A stretch of DNA of 64,000 bases. Origin: Pseudomonas allokribbensis. GTDB taxonomy: Bacteria; Pseudomonadota; Gammaproteobacteria; Pseudomonadales; Pseudomonadaceae. The notes beneath the pieces are model-generated. The model saw nothing but the letters and a program-made list of their open reading frames with translations. It was not told where the DNA came from and made no database searches. The DNA is taken from contig NZ_CP062252.1 in assembly GCF_014863605.1 (NCBI RefSeq), positions 6,425,501 to 6,489,500 of the forward strand, written 5' to 3'. Below are positions 54,968 to 64,000 of the stretch, one piece after another (the first letter of the stretch is position 1; each line of letters opens with the position of its first letter). The position numbers and the translations under genes are program-made.

Positions 54968-57151
54968 ATGCGCGATGATCTCTCCCTTCTGCTGAACTCC
55001 CTCAACGATGCCCAACGCCAGGCCGTAGCGGCTCCCGTTGGTCGTCAATTGGTCCTGGCCGGTGCCGGCTCCGGCAAAACCCGAGTGCTGGTGCACCGTA
55101 TCGCCTGGTTGATCCAGGTCGAAAACGCCTCGCCCCACTCGATCCTGTCGGTGACCTTCACCAACAAGGCTGCTGCCGAGATGCGTCACCGCATCGAGCA
55201 ATTGCTGGGAATCAACCCGGCCGGCATGTGGGTCGGTACCTTCCACGGCCTGGCGCACCGCCTGCTGCGGGCGCACTGGCAGGAAGCCGGGCTGAGCCAG
55301 ACCTTCCAGATCCTCGACAGCGATGACCAGCAACGACTGGTCAAACGGGTGATCCGTGAGCTGGGGCTGGACGAACAGCGCTGGCCGGCCCGTCAGGCCC
55401 AGTGGTTCATCAACGGGCAGAAAGACGAAGGTCTGCGTCCGCAACACATTCAGGCCAGCGGCGATCTGTACCTGGCCACCATGCGCGGCATCTATGAAGC
55501 CTACGAGGCTGCCTGCCTGCGCGCCGGCGTCATCGATTTCTCCGAACTGCTGCTGCGCGCCCTCGACCTGTGGCGCGACCATCCGGGCCTGCTGGCGCAT
55601 TACCAGAAGCGTTTCCGGCACATTCTGGTGGACGAGTTCCAGGACACCAACGCCGTGCAGTACGCCTGGTTGCGTCTGCTCGGCAAGGGCGGCGACAGCC
55701 TGATGGTGGTTGGCGACGACGACCAGTCGATCTACGGCTGGCGCGGTGCGAAAATCGAGAACATTCACCAGTATTCCTCCGACTTCCCGGACTCGGTGAC
55801 CATCCGTCTGGAGCAGAACTACCGCTCCACCGCCGGCATCCTGAAAGCCGCCAACGCCTTGATCGCCAACAACACAGGGCGCCTGGGCAAAGAGCTGTGG
55901 ACCGACGGCGGCGACGGCGAAGCGATCAACCTGTACGCCGCGTTCAACGAACATGATGAAGCACGCTACGTTGTCGAAACCATCGAAAGCGCGCTGAAAA
56001 CCGGCCTGGCTCGCAGCGATATCGCGATTCTCTACCGCTCCAACGCCCAATCCCGCGTTCTGGAAGAAGCCTTGCTGCGCGAACGCATTCCGTACCGCAT
56101 CTATGGCGGCCAGCGTTTCTTCGAGCGGGCGGAAATCAAGAACGCCATGGCCTATCTGCGTTTGCTGGAAGGTCGCGGCAACGATGCGGCGCTGGAACGG
56201 GTGATCAACGTCCCGGCCCGCGGCATCGGCGAAAAAACCGTCGAAGCGATTCGCGACCATGCCCGTCACAGCGATGTGTCGATGTGGGAAGCCATGCGCC
56301 AACTGGTGGCCAATAAAGGCCTGACCGGTCGTGCCGCCGGCGCCCTCGGCGCGTTTATCGAGCTGATCGAGAACCTCGCCGCCAAGTGCGCCGAGATGCC
56401 GTTGCACCTGATGACTCAGACTGTCATCGAGCAATCCGGCCTGATCGCTTACCACGAAGCGGAAAAAGGCGAGAAAGGCCAGGCCCGGGTGGAAAACCTT
56501 GAGGAACTGGTCAGCGCCGCGCGCAACTTCGAGAACACCGAAGAAGACGAAGACCTGACGCCACTGGCGGCGTTCCTCGGCCACGCTTCGCTGGAGGCTG
56601 GCGACACCCAGGCCGACGAGCACGAAGACAGCATTCAGTTGATGACCCTGCACAGCGCCAAGGGCCTGGAATTCCCTTACGTGTTCCTGGTGGGCATGGA
56701 AGAAGGCCTGTTCCCGCACAAGATGAGCCTGGAAGAACCGGGACGTCTTGAAGAAGAACGGCGCCTGGCCTACGTCGGCATCACCCGGGCGATGCAGAAC
56801 CTGGTGATGACCTACGCTGAAACCCGACGCCTGTACGGCAGCGAAACCTACAACAAGGTGTCGCGATTCGTACGGGAAGTACCGAAAGGCCTGATTCAGG
56901 AAGTGCGCTTGTCGAACAGCGTCAGCCGACCGTTCGGCGGCAACCAGGCGATGAGCGGCAGCAACTTGTTCAGCGGCGCCGAGATCCCGGAAACCGGTCT
57001 CAGCCTCGGCCAGGCCGTACGGCACTCGATCTTTGGCGACGGCGTGATCCTCAACTTCGAAGGCGCCGGCGCCCAGGCGCGGGTTCAGGTGAACTTCAGC
57101 GAAGGCAGCAAGTGGCTGATGCTGGGTTACGCGAAGCTGGAAGCGATCTAG
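54968..57151 (+). CDS. uvrD: DNA helicase II
   Basis: Superfamily 1A 3'-5' helicase for nucleotide-excision and mismatch repair. 727 residues; Walker A AGAGSGKT (31-38), DEFQDTN motif II, QNYRST motif IV, and VGITRAM motif VI. C-terminal Tudor-like segment about 670-727 (HSIFGDGVILNFEG). No clear LexA box was seen in the 259-bp upstream gap. Confidence 0.98.
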   Translation: MRDDLSLLLNSLNDAQRQAVAAPVGRQLVLAGAGSGKTRVLVHRIAWLIQVENASPHSILSVTFTNKAAAEMRHRIEQLLGINPAGMWVGTFHGLAHRLLRAHWQEAGLSQTFQILDSDDQQRLVKRVIRELGLDEQRWPARQAQWFINGQKDEGLRPQHIQASGDLYLATMRGIYEAYEAACLRAGVIDFSELLLRALDLWRDHPGLLAHYQKRFRHILVDEFQDTNAVQYAWLRLLGKGGDSLMVVGDDDQSIYGWRGAKIENIHQYSSDFPDSVTIRLEQNYRSTAGILKAANALIANNTGRLGKELWTDGGDGEAINLYAAFNEHDEARYVVETIESALKTGLARSDIAILYRSNAQSRVLEEALLRERIPYRIYGGQRFFERAEIKNAMAYLRLLEGRGNDAALERVINVPARGIGEKTVEAIRDHARHSDVSMWEAMRQLVANKGLTGRAAGALGAFIELIENLAAKCAEMPLHLMTQTVIEQSGLIAYHEAEKGEKGQARVENLEELVSAARNFENTEEDEDLTPLAAFLGHASLEAGDTQADEHEDSIQLMTLHSAKGLEFPYVFLVGMEEGLFPHKMSLEEPGRLEEERRLAYVGITRAMQNLVMTYAETRRLYGSETYNKVSRFVREVPKGLIQEVRLSNSVSRPFGGNQAMSGSNLFSGAEIPETGLSLGQAVRHSIFGDGVILNFEGAGAQARVQVNFSEGSKWLMLGYAKLEAI

Positions 57152-57159
57152 AGTTGCTC

Positions 57160-57195
57160 ATCGTTCCCACGTCGAGGCGTCTGCGTGGGAACGAT
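57160..57195. repeat. REP-type palindrome CGTTCCCACG
   Basis: ATCGTTCCCACG (57160-57171) and CGTGGGAACGAT (57184-57195), 12-bp perfect arms around a 12-base centre, 8 bp after uvrD. This is the classic short repeat of fluorescent pseudomonads; a single copy here. Confidence 0.9.
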
Positions 57196-57231
57196 CACAC
57201 GGCAACGGTTCAATCCTGAAAGGTACGAAAC

Positions 57232-57672
57232 ATGGGCTCTGGCTTCTTTTCCTCCTGGACATTCTGGGCCCTGCTCTCGGCCACCTTCGCCGCGCTGACG
57301 GCGATCTTCGCCAAGGTCGGCATCGAAAACGTCAACTCCGACTTCGCCACCCTGCTGCGCACCATCGTGGTACTCGTCAGTCTGGCCTTGATTTTGTACG
57401 CCACGGGCCAATATCAGTCCTTGGGATCGATCTCTGCCAAGAGCTATCTGTTCCTGCTGCTGTCGGGCCTGGGTACCGGGGCTTCGTGGCTGTGCTACTT
57501 CCGGGCATTGAAAGTCGGACCGGCCTCGCTGGTCGCCCCGGTGGACAAGCTCAGCGTGGTGCTCGTGGCGGTGCTCGGTGTGATCCTGCTGGGTGAGAAA
57601 CTCGACCTGCGCCAATGGGGCGGCATCGGCCTGATCACGGCTGGCGTGGTGATGTTGGCGTTTCGACGCTGA
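57232..57672 (+). CDS. Half-size EamA-family membrane protein
   Basis: 146 residues with five hydrophobic segments, one EamA unit (AVLGVILLGEKLDLRQWGG), half the length of typical DMT transporters. It may function as a homodimer or oligomer. GAAAGGT lies upstream of the ATG at 57232. Substrate unknown. Confidence 0.85.
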   Translation: MGSGFFSSWTFWALLSATFAALTAIFAKVGIENVNSDFATLLRTIVVLVSLALILYATGQYQSLGSISAKSYLFLLLSGLGTGASWLCYFRALKVGPASLVAPVDKLSVVLVAVLGVILLGEKLDLRQWGGIGLITAGVVMLAFRR

Positions 57673-57847
57673 TCAATTTCCCACTGAACGTACCTACTTT
57701 TCCTACAGACAAAAGTACATGGCCTTATTGCCTCGACCGAGCTGAACGTAACCTGTCAGGCAAAAGCCCGAAACACTCTCTCGCTAGCCAGTGACATTTC
57801 AGCTGTGCAACATGGCGCGCGTGTCTCCACAAACGGGAATTCCCTTT

Positions 57848-58723
57848 ATGAAACGTTTTCTTAGCATCGCCATGGCGTTGTGCATCGGCCTGACGATGAG
57901 CCTCGACGCCAACGCCAAGCGCTTTGGTGGTGGCAAAAGCGCCGGCGCTGCGCCGACGCACCAGACCAGCCAGATGGCTCCTTCTTCTCCAAGCGTCGGC
58001 GGCGCGGCAGCGACCGCGGGCGCTGCCGGTGCCGCTGGCGCCGCCGCCAAGGCCGGTGGCGCTTCCAAATGGCTCGGCCCTCTGGCCGGCATCGCCGCCG
58101 GTGGCCTGCTCGCTTCCATGTTCATGGGCGGCGGCTTCCAGGGCATGCAGATCTTCGACATCCTGATCATGGCCGTGATCGCGTTCGTGATCTTCCGCTT
58201 CATCGCCGCTCGTCGCCGCAAGCAGCAGGAGCAGTTCGCTCCGGCCGGCGCGCCGATGCAGCGTGAAGTGTTCGAGCAGAAGCCGGCTGCCATGGGTTCG
58301 ATCTTCGGTGGTTCGGCCGCTCCGGCTGCCGCCCGTCCGGTGATCAACGCACCGGCCTGGTTCAACGAGCAGCGCTTCCTCGAAGCCGCCCGCAGCCACT
58401 TCCAGGCGTTGCAGCAGCACTGGGACGCCAACGAAATGGACAAGATCGCCGAGTTCGTGACCCCGCAAATGCTCGACTTCCTCAAGCGTGAGCGTGCTGA
58501 TCTGGGTGATGGCTTCCAGTCCACCTACATCGACAACCTTCAGGTTCAACTGGATGGCGTGGATGATCGTGCGGACAAGACCATCGCGACCCTGACCTTC
58601 ACCGGTGTGTCGAAAACCTCGCGTTTCGACCAGGGCGAAGTGTTCAGCGAAAGCTGGAACATGGAACGTCCGCAGGGCGACAACCAGCCTTGGCTGGTCG
58701 CCGGTATCCGCCAGAACGGCTGA
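57848..58723 (+). CDS. Tim44-domain membrane protein
   Basis: 291 residues: signal-like helix (about 1-22), a Gly/Ala-rich region (about 50-75), a hydrophobic stretch (about 75-118) and a C-terminal Tim44-like domain (about 155-290) of the type that binds to peptides in mitochondria and is found in many proteobacteria. Its bacterial role is not known. ATG at 57848 with MKRFLSIAMALCIG; earlier in-frame starts are rejected. A terminator follows. Confidence 0.87.
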   Translation: MKRFLSIAMALCIGLTMSLDANAKRFGGGKSAGAAPTHQTSQMAPSSPSVGGAAATAGAAGAAGAAAKAGGASKWLGPLAGIAAGGLLASMFMGGGFQGMQIFDILIMAVIAFVIFRFIAARRRKQQEQFAPAGAPMQREVFEQKPAAMGSIFGGSAAPAAARPVINAPAWFNEQRFLEAARSHFQALQQHWDANEMDKIAEFVTPQMLDFLKRERADLGDGFQSTYIDNLQVQLDGVDDRADKTIATLTFTGVSKTSRFDQGEVFSESWNMERPQGDNQPWLVAGIRQNG

Positions 58724-58752
58724 TCACCTCCGACGTTTTACCCGCAGCAATA

Positions 58753-58778
58753 AAAACCCCGGCCTCGGCCGGGGTTTT
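58753..58778 (+). terminator. Terminator after the Tim44-like gene
   Basis: AAAACCCCGGCC / GGCCGGGGTTTT, 12-bp perfect stem with a 2-base spacing at the tip (TC), followed by C and T-rich DNA. Confidence 0.93.
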
Positions 58779-58861
58779 CTATTTCGCGGTTGCATCTATA
58801 GCGAGCTACTGTATAAACCGCCCCATATAAACCGCGCCATTCAAGCAAGAGGATCCCGGAC

Positions 58862-59269
58862 GTGGAAGAAATCATCGAACAACTGCGCGAAGCCAACGAA
58901 CCCGTACCGGTTCCCCTGGAGTTGCCTGACGAAGACCAACTGGTGGAAGTCGAAGAAGAGCTCTTCATCAACATCCCGTTTGTCTTCAAGGAATTTCTGC
59001 TGACCGTCAGCGACGTGGTTTACGGCAGCCTGGAGCCGGTGACCGTCACCGACCCGCAATCCCACACCTACCTGCCGGATGTGGCGGCCAACGCCTGGGA
59101 CGCCGGCGTGCCGCGCGACCTGATCCCGATCTGCCAGGACGGCGACAACTACTACTGCGTCGAAGAAGACGGCACCGTGGTGTTGTGGTCCGGCGAAGAA
59201 GAGCTGATCACCGAAGAGTCCTGGGAATCGGTCTGGCACTGGGCACGGGACGTCTGGCTGGAAAGCTGA
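58862..59269 (+). CDS. SMI1/KNR4-family protein
   Basis: 135 residues, strongly acidic. Single SMI1/KNR4-like domain with FVFKEFLLTVSDVVYGSLEP and the DLIPICQDGDNYYCVEEDG strand pair. The start is a GTG at 58862 with GAGGATC upstream. The family often acts as immunity protein against polymorphic toxins, but no toxin gene is adjacent; it may be a housekeeping member. Confidence 0.86.
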   Translation: MEEIIEQLREANEPVPVPLELPDEDQLVEVEEELFINIPFVFKEFLLTVSDVVYGSLEPVTVTDPQSHTYLPDVAANAWDAGVPRDLIPICQDGDNYYCVEEDGTVVLWSGEEELITEESWESVWHWARDVWLES

Positions 59270-59290
59270 TCCCCCAGCCGCCCCGCCGGA

Positions 59291-61054
59291 TCAATGCCCC
59301 GACGATTCCTTGTGGTTGTCGAGGGTTTCCAGCAAGGCCACCTGCATCCGCGTGTGTACCCGGATGAACCAGCGCCAGAGTAGCGCCGCCACGGCGGCCG
59401 CGACCACGGCGACCAGCACCAGCAGCTTGTTGGTCGGCAAGATACTGGCCGACAAGGCTGCCAGCAGCAGGAAAATCACCAGCAGCGAGAGGATCGGGAT
59501 CACTTCGGCGATCACCCGGCGCACTCGCTGTGTGTGACGCCCCGCCATCTCCGGCTTCACGCCCATCTCGGCCAGCAGCATCGACAGCGCCTTGAGCTTG
59601 CGATAGGCCGCGATCAGGAACGGCAGCGACAGCAGCAACGCCCCTCCCCAGATCAACGCCTTCTGCCAGCTCGGATCGCTGATCCAGTCCTGCAGCCACG
59701 TCGAGAGGCGCCCGGCAAAGAACGCGCCGGCAAAGAAGATCGCAATCACCAGCGCCAGATTGACCCCGACCTGCAACAGAATCCGCCGGATCATCGACGC
59801 CAGCATCGCGCCCTCGCCCTGCGGCTGAATGCTGCGCAGCCATTCGCCATACATCCCGAACACCCGCCCGAGACGCTGCGGCATGGCAGCAGACAGCTTG
59901 ATCGACAGCGGATCGGCCGCGCGGATCAGGTACGGCGTCAGCAGCGTGGTGATGACAGAGACCGCCACGGCGACCGGATAAAGAAAGTTGCTGGTCACCT
60001 GCAGCGTCATGCCCAGCGCGGCGATGATGAAGGAGAATTCGCCAATCTGCGAAAGGCCCATCCCGACCCGCAGTGAGGTGCGTCCGTCATTGCCAGCGAT
60101 AAACGCACCGAGGCCGCAGGACAACATCTTGCCCAACACTACGGCGACGGTGATCACCGCAATCGGCCACCCGTATTGCAGAAGGATCATCGGGTCGAGC
60201 ATCAGGCCGATGGCGACAAAGAAGATCGCGCTGAACAGGTCGCGAACCGGTTCGATCAGGCGTTCGATCTTCAGCAATTGCCGCGACTCGGCCATGATCG
60301 CGCCGATCAGGAATGCGCCGAGCACCATGCTGTATTCAAGCTTGACCACCAGCAGGCAGAAGCCGAAGCACAGGCCGAGCACAGTGATCAGAAGCATCTC
60401 GTTGCTTTCGAACTTCGCCACATAGGCCAGCAATCGCGGGACCAGCAGAATACCGATGACCAGCGCGACGATCATGAACAGCGAGAGTTTGCCGACCGTG
60501 GAAAACACTTCACCGGAGCTGACCGTGCCGCTGACCGCGATGCTTGAAAGCAGCGCAATGATGCCGATGCCGAGAATGTCCTCGACGATCAGCACACCGA
60601 AGATCAACTGGGCGAAGCGCTCGTTCTTCATCTTCAGATCGTTGAGCGCCTTGACGATGATGGTGGTCGAGGAAATCGCCAGGATGGCGCCCAGGAACAG
60701 CGAGTCCATGGTGTTCCAGTCGAACCAGCGGCCGATTTCGTAGCCGATCCAGATCATCAGGATGATTTCCAGGAACGCCGCGATAAACGCCGTGGCGCCG
60801 ACCTTGAACAGCTTGCGCAGGCTGAACTCAAGGCCCAGGCAGAACATCAGGAAAATCACCCCCAGCTCGGCGAGGGTCTTGATGGTTTCTTCGTCGTGGA
60901 TCAGGCCGAACGGCGGCGTGTGCGGGCCGATGATGAAGCCGGCGACGATATAGCCGAGCACTACCGGCTGTTTGAAACGGTGGAACAGCACAGTCACCAC
61001 GCCTGCGACCAGCATGATCACCGCCAGATCCTGAATAAAGCTGATGGCATGCAT
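59291..61054 (-). CDS. Cation:proton antiporter (CPA2, KefB/YbaL-like, without TrkA domain)
   Basis: 587 residues. Na+/H+ exchanger domain (about 8-385) with the CPA2 motifs GYIVAGFIIGPHT, LEFSLRKLFK and GVLIVEDILGIGII. The C-terminal 200 residues hold about four further hydrophobic segments rather than the TrkA-N nucleotide-binding domain of KefB, so regulation must differ. AAGGAG before the ATG at 61054. Divergent from the thioesterase gene. Confidence 0.9.
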   Translation of the reverse strand: MHAISFIQDLAVIMLVAGVVTVLFHRFKQPVVLGYIVAGFIIGPHTPPFGLIHDEETIKTLAELGVIFLMFCLGLEFSLRKLFKVGATAFIAAFLEIILMIWIGYEIGRWFDWNTMDSLFLGAILAISSTTIIVKALNDLKMKNERFAQLIFGVLIVEDILGIGIIALLSSIAVSGTVSSGEVFSTVGKLSLFMIVALVIGILLVPRLLAYVAKFESNEMLLITVLGLCFGFCLLVVKLEYSMVLGAFLIGAIMAESRQLLKIERLIEPVRDLFSAIFFVAIGLMLDPMILLQYGWPIAVITVAVVLGKMLSCGLGAFIAGNDGRTSLRVGMGLSQIGEFSFIIAALGMTLQVTSNFLYPVAVAVSVITTLLTPYLIRAADPLSIKLSAAMPQRLGRVFGMYGEWLRSIQPQGEGAMLASMIRRILLQVGVNLALVIAIFFAGAFFAGRLSTWLQDWISDPSWQKALIWGGALLLSLPFLIAAYRKLKALSMLLAEMGVKPEMAGRHTQRVRRVIAEVIPILSLLVIFLLLAALSASILPTNKLLVLVAVVAAAVAALLWRWFIRVHTRMQVALLETLDNHKESSGH

Positions 61055-61337
61055 GGCGTGGGCTCCTTGAATGACGATGCTCGCGGCAGGCGTCTGAAAA
61101 CGTCTGGGCGAGCTGAGTAAAAATCCGCTTTAGATGTAGGAATCGCCCTTGGGGTGGGCTTTTGCAGGGTAACACCGCGACTTCCGGCTGAAAGGCGGTG
61201 CAATATATGGAAACAGATCGATCCGGGCGTGACGGCGGCCAGTTGCCCGGCGTCCCGATAACGGTGGTTTTGAAAAGCGACCAGGCACCCGCAGAGGTGC
61301 TTCTTCCAGCAACCCTGCCTTGACCCGTGAGAACGTT

Positions 61338-61820
61338 ATGGAACCCGGAAACGCCCAGCTGTCGATGACGGTACTGATGACCCCCGACATGGCCAACTTC
61401 TCTGGCAATGTCCACGGCGGCACCCTGCTCAAATACCTCGACGAAGTGGCCTACGCCTGCGCGAGCCGCTACGCCGGCCGCTACGTGGTGACCCTGTCGG
61501 TGGATCAGGTGATTTTCCGCGAGCCGATCCATGTCGGCGAACTGGTGACCTTCCTGGCGTCGGTCAACTACACCGGCAACACCTCGATGGAAGTCGGCAT
61601 CAAAGTGGTCACCGAGAACATTCGCGAGCGCTCGGTGCGCCACACCAACAGCTGCTTCTTCACCATGGTTGCGGTGGACGATCAGCGCAAACCGGCCGCC
61701 GTGCCGCCGCTGCAACCGCAGAACAGCGAAGACAAACGTCGTTACATGCAGGCCCAGCAACGCCGGCAGATTCGCCAGGAGCTGGAAAAGCGCTATCAGG
61801 AAATCAAGGGCGACGCCTGA
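61338..61820 (+). CDS. Acyl-CoA thioesterase
   Basis: 160 residues, hotdog fold of the YciA/ACOT type, with the active-site motif NFSGNVHGGTLLKYLDEVAYACASRYAG. A lysine/arginine/glutamine-rich tail (about 135-160) is likely helical. ATG at 61338; an in-frame TTG at 61320 is rejected. Distinct from the shorter thioesterase at 18 kb. Confidence 0.9.
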   Translation: MEPGNAQLSMTVLMTPDMANFSGNVHGGTLLKYLDEVAYACASRYAGRYVVTLSVDQVIFREPIHVGELVTFLASVNYTGNTSMEVGIKVVTENIRERSVRHTNSCFFTMVAVDDQRKPAAVPPLQPQNSEDKRRYMQAQQRRQIRQELEKRYQEIKGDA

Positions 61821-61827
61821 GTGACAG

Positions 61828-61856
61828 AGCGCTCGCAGGCCATGCCTGCGAGCGCT
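61828..61856. terminator. Hairpin between convergent thioesterase and pdxY
   Basis: AGCGCTCGCAGGC / GCCTGCGAGCGCT, 13-bp perfect stem with loop CAT, in a 43-bp gap between two convergent stops. Probably a bidirectional terminator, although the T runs are lacking. Confidence 0.75.
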
Positions 61857-61863
61857 GCAATGA

Positions 61864-62736
61864 TCAGAGGCTGATCGCCGTCGCCTCGAACTTCACCCGC
61901 GGATGAGCGATCCGGTCCTGCGCCCGCACCAGTTGCAGTTCATAGCTGGCGCAGGCCTGGGTTTCCAGCAGCACTTCATGCACCGCCGCTGCGGTGAATT
62001 CAAACGCCGCCACCAGACTGTCGCCGAGCAGCACCCGCGCCAGGAACAGGCCGGACGTCAGATCGCCCACACCGACCGGCTGACGTGGGAACGCCAGAAG
62101 CGGACGACGCAGGTGCCAACTGCCCTCGGCCGTCACCAGCAGCATCTCGAAGCCATCCGCCGGTTTCCCCGGGTAATCCAGATGCTTGACCAGCACCGCT
62201 TTCGGCCCGCGCGCCAGCAGCGCGCGCGCCATCGCCAGGCAATCGAACAGCGACTGCGGCTTGCGCCCGGAGAAGCTGTCCAGCTCGAGCTGGTTCGGGC
62301 ACATGAAGTCAGCCACCGCTGCGGCTTCGTCGAGCAGGAAGTCGCTGACTTCGGCCGGCACGCTGCAACCTTTCTCCGGATGACCCATCACCGGGTCGCA
62401 CAGGTACAGGGCTTTCGGATTGACCGCTTTGATCCGCTCGATGCCACTGAGAATCGCCCGGCCCTGCGCCGCACTGCCGAGATAACCGGACAGCACCGCG
62501 TCGCAATTGCCCAATTCACCGATGGCGGCGATACCTTCAACCAGTTCCGGGATCCGCTGCGGTGCCAGCACTTCCCCGGCCCACTGGCCGTATTGGGTGT
62601 GGTTGGAAAACTGCACGGTGTTGAGCGGCCAGACATTGACCCCGACCCGCTGCATCGGAAAAACCGCAGCGCTGTTGCCGGCGTGGCCGAACACCACATG
62701 GGACTGGATGGCGAGCAGATGAGGCGTACGTTTCAT
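61864..62736 (-). CDS. pdxY: Pyridoxal kinase
   Basis: Phosphorylates pyridoxal and related B6 vitamers with ATP. 290 residues, the PdxY length. Ribokinase-like fold: [22 protein letters not shown] near the N-terminus and the [17 protein letters not shown] anion hole/catalytic Asp motif near the C-terminus. Start ATG at 62734-62736; a longer open frame to 63249 runs into the divergent DUF3301 gene and is rejected. Confidence 0.95.
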   Translation of the reverse strand: MKRTPHLLAIQSHVVFGHAGNSAAVFPMQRVGVNVWPLNTVQFSNHTQYGQWAGEVLAPQRIPELVEGIAAIGELGNCDAVLSGYLGSAAQGRAILSGIERIKAVNPKALYLCDPVMGHPEKGCSVPAEVSDFLLDEAAAVADFMCPNQLELDSFSGRKPQSLFDCLAMARALLARGPKAVLVKHLDYPGKPADGFEMLLVTAEGSWHLRRPLLAFPRQPVGVGDLTSGLFLARVLLGDSLVAAFEFTAAAVHEVLLETQACASYELQLVRAQDRIAHPRVKFEATAISL

Positions 62737-62853
62737 TCGGGTTTTTCCGTAAAACGATTGAAATTCAAGCCGCGCAGTATGCGACGAAACGCAGCCTGTA
62801 CGACAGACCGGCGACGCAGTTAAGCTGATGCCAACTTTTGGAGTTTCTTGTTG

Positions 62854-63267
62854 ATGCTGACCCTGGAAAACATTTTCGTGCTGATGCTGTTCGCCGTTGC
62901 CGGCGCGTGGCTGTGGCACAACCACGGCCTGCGTGAGCGGGCGCTGGAACGGGTCAAGCAGCATTGCGTGAATGTCGGCGTCGAACTGCTCGACGGCAAC
63001 GTGGCGCTGAAGAAGATCGGTTTCATCAAGGATGCCAGTGGCCGTCGACGTCTGGCCCGGGTCTACAACTTCGAGTTCACCGTGACCGGCGAAACCCGTC
63101 ACAACGGTACCATCACCCAGTTCGGCCCCCACAGCGCTCAGATCGAACTGGCGCCCTACCCGGCACCGTTCGACGACACCCCACCGGTGGTGGAAGTGGC
63201 CAAGCCGACCGCGCAAGTGATCGAGCTGAGCCAGTGGCGCCAGGAACACACCAAGTGGAAGCCTTGA
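62854..63267 (+). CDS. DUF3301 protein
   Basis: 137 residues. One N-terminal membrane helix (about 4-22), then a soluble domain with the family pattern [19 protein letters not shown] at 62854 is preferred over a TTG at 62848; GGAG stands upstream. Its stop is 1 base from the convergent CobW stop. Function unknown. Confidence 0.85.
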   Translation: MLTLENIFVLMLFAVAGAWLWHNHGLRERALERVKQHCVNVGVELLDGNVALKKIGFIKDASGRRRLARVYNFEFTVTGETRHNGTITQFGPHSAQIELAPYPAPFDDTPPVVEVAKPTAQVIELSQWRQEHTKWKP

Positions 63268-63268
63268 G

Positions 63269-64000
63269 TCAGGCCGCTTGAATCCGACAGCCGGCCAATC
63301 CTGCCTGCAACTCGTCGATCGCCTGCGGCTGGTCGAAAATCAGCTCGATCCGTGAATCCTTGCGCCACTCACTAGGCTGCCAGTCCAGTTTGGTGTTATC
63401 CAGCGCATTGGCTGACCGCCAGTCGTCCTGGCTGTGGATAACCAGCTTCGCCCGGCGCCAGTGCAGAGATTCCAGCCACTGAGTGATGCGAATCACGTCA
63501 AACGTCTGGCTTGGGTGCCAGCGCCAGCCGATGCTCCAACCGCCCTCCTGCGCCTGACTCAGGCAAATCGGTAAAGCCGGATCGCTCCAGACGGCCGGCA
63601 TCTGCGCCAGCCCCTTGGGCACGATCAACTTATCCACACCCGCTTGCGCTTGAGCTGTCACACCCGGTAATTCGCTCAGGGGCAACGACGCCTGTTGTGT
63701 CCAGATCAGCCTGACCGGCGGTAGCTGGCGGACGATCAGCTCACGCTCGGATTCATCGAGGCTTTCTGCCTTGTTCAACACCAGCAGGCCGGCATTCGGG
63801 ATCGCCTCCTGTTGAGCCGGAGGCAGTGTCTTGCCCGCCACCAGTGCCTGGGCGTCCAGCACCAGAACGCAGGGCTGAACGGCGAGAACGCCTTGCCATG
63901 GCGCCTCGCTCAGTTGTTGCAGCAACTGCACCGGATGCCCCAATCCGGAAGGCTCGATGAACAGGCGATCCGGCTGAGACTTGCGCAATAAACGTCCCAG
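63269..64000 (-). CDS. CobW/COG0523-family GTPase, N-terminus outside window
   Basis: The visible 243 codons are the C-terminal part; the N-terminal Walker A lies beyond the right edge. [14 protein letters not shown] carries the Walker B-like EPSGLGHP motif, and NKAESL is the NKxD-type guanine motif. These proteins are metal chaperones, often for Zn. Two perfect DnaA boxes lie inside (63433-63441 and, on the other strand, 63630-63638). Confidence 0.85.
   Translation of the reverse strand: MGRLLRKSQPDRLFIEPSGLGHPVQLLQQLSEAPWQGVLAVQPCVLVLDAQALVAGKTLPPAQQEAIPNAGLLVLNKAESLDESERELIVRQLPPVRLIWTQQASLPLSELPGVTAQAQAGVDKLIVPKGLAQMPAVWSDPALPICLSQAQEGGWSIGWRWHPSQTFDVIRITQWLESLHWRRAKLVIHSQDDWRSANALDNTKLDWQPSEWRKDSRIELIFDQPQAIDELQAGLAGCRIQAA

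Noticed and set aside
54188..57025. A 945-codon minus-strand frame across uvrD.
   Set aside because: Antisense to helicase motifs and runs into the frame of another gene.

Overview
The window looks like the chromosome of a fluorescent Pseudomonas (P. fluorescens/P. koreensis type). It is GC-rich, and its blocks ubiC-ubiA-phoB-phoR, phoU-pstBACS, purEK-aspA, pycAB-pycR and uvrD are typical of the oriC-proximal part of Pseudomonas genomes. It also carries Pseudomonas intergenic hairpin repeats built on GTGGGAGC and CGTTCCCACG. No rRNA, tRNA, CRISPR array, insertion sequence or prophage was recognised.

Layout. 1-2.9 kb: rubredoxin reductase (cut by the window edge) and rubredoxin, then the first two ubiquinone genes ubiC-ubiA. 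3-16.2 kb: phosphate control and uptake, with phoB-phoR behind a Pho box, a CNNM/CBS membrane protein, an M23 peptidase, an orphan response regulator, and phoU-pstB-pstA-pstC-pstS with a second Pho box before pstS. 16.3-20.4 kb: an MFS transporter, a 174-bp nested palindromic element, a thioesterase, a hexose-6-phosphate mutarotase and small envelope proteins. 20.5-28.9 kb: purE-purK behind a leader with a terminator-like hairpin, then LysR, aspA, an alanine-type symporter, asparaginase and an AraC regulator; this is aspartate/asparagine metabolism. 28.9-33.1 kb: an ankyrin protein, then an acetylpolyamine amidohydrolase overlapping a PotF-type binding protein.

33.2-46.1 kb is the most accessory-looking part. 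It has a ~1541-residue dermonecrotic-toxin-like protein, a MocR regulator whose linker DNA is an array of DnaA-box-like repeats, a PaiB-GNAT-GNAT operon, and two tandem autotransporter-barrel proteins. The second barrel protein has almost no passenger, and its Shine-Dalgarno sequence lies inside a perfect hairpin. 46.2-51.8 kb: two-subunit pyruvate carboxylase pycA-pycB with divergent LysR gene pycR, a small conserved gene, and an RpiR/HexR-type regulator with its own palindrome. 51.8-64 kb: a PAS-GGDEF-EAL protein, uvrD, a half-size EamA protein, a Tim44-like protein, an SMI1/KNR4 protein, a cation:proton antiporter, a thioesterase, pdxY, a DUF3301 protein and a CobW-type GTPase cut by the right edge.

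Most genes are standard Pseudomonas core genes. The best leads are the DnaA-box-like array inside the MocR gene, the hairpin over the start of the passenger-poor autotransporter, the orphan toxin-like giant, the nested palindromic element at 17.8 kb, and the purE leader.
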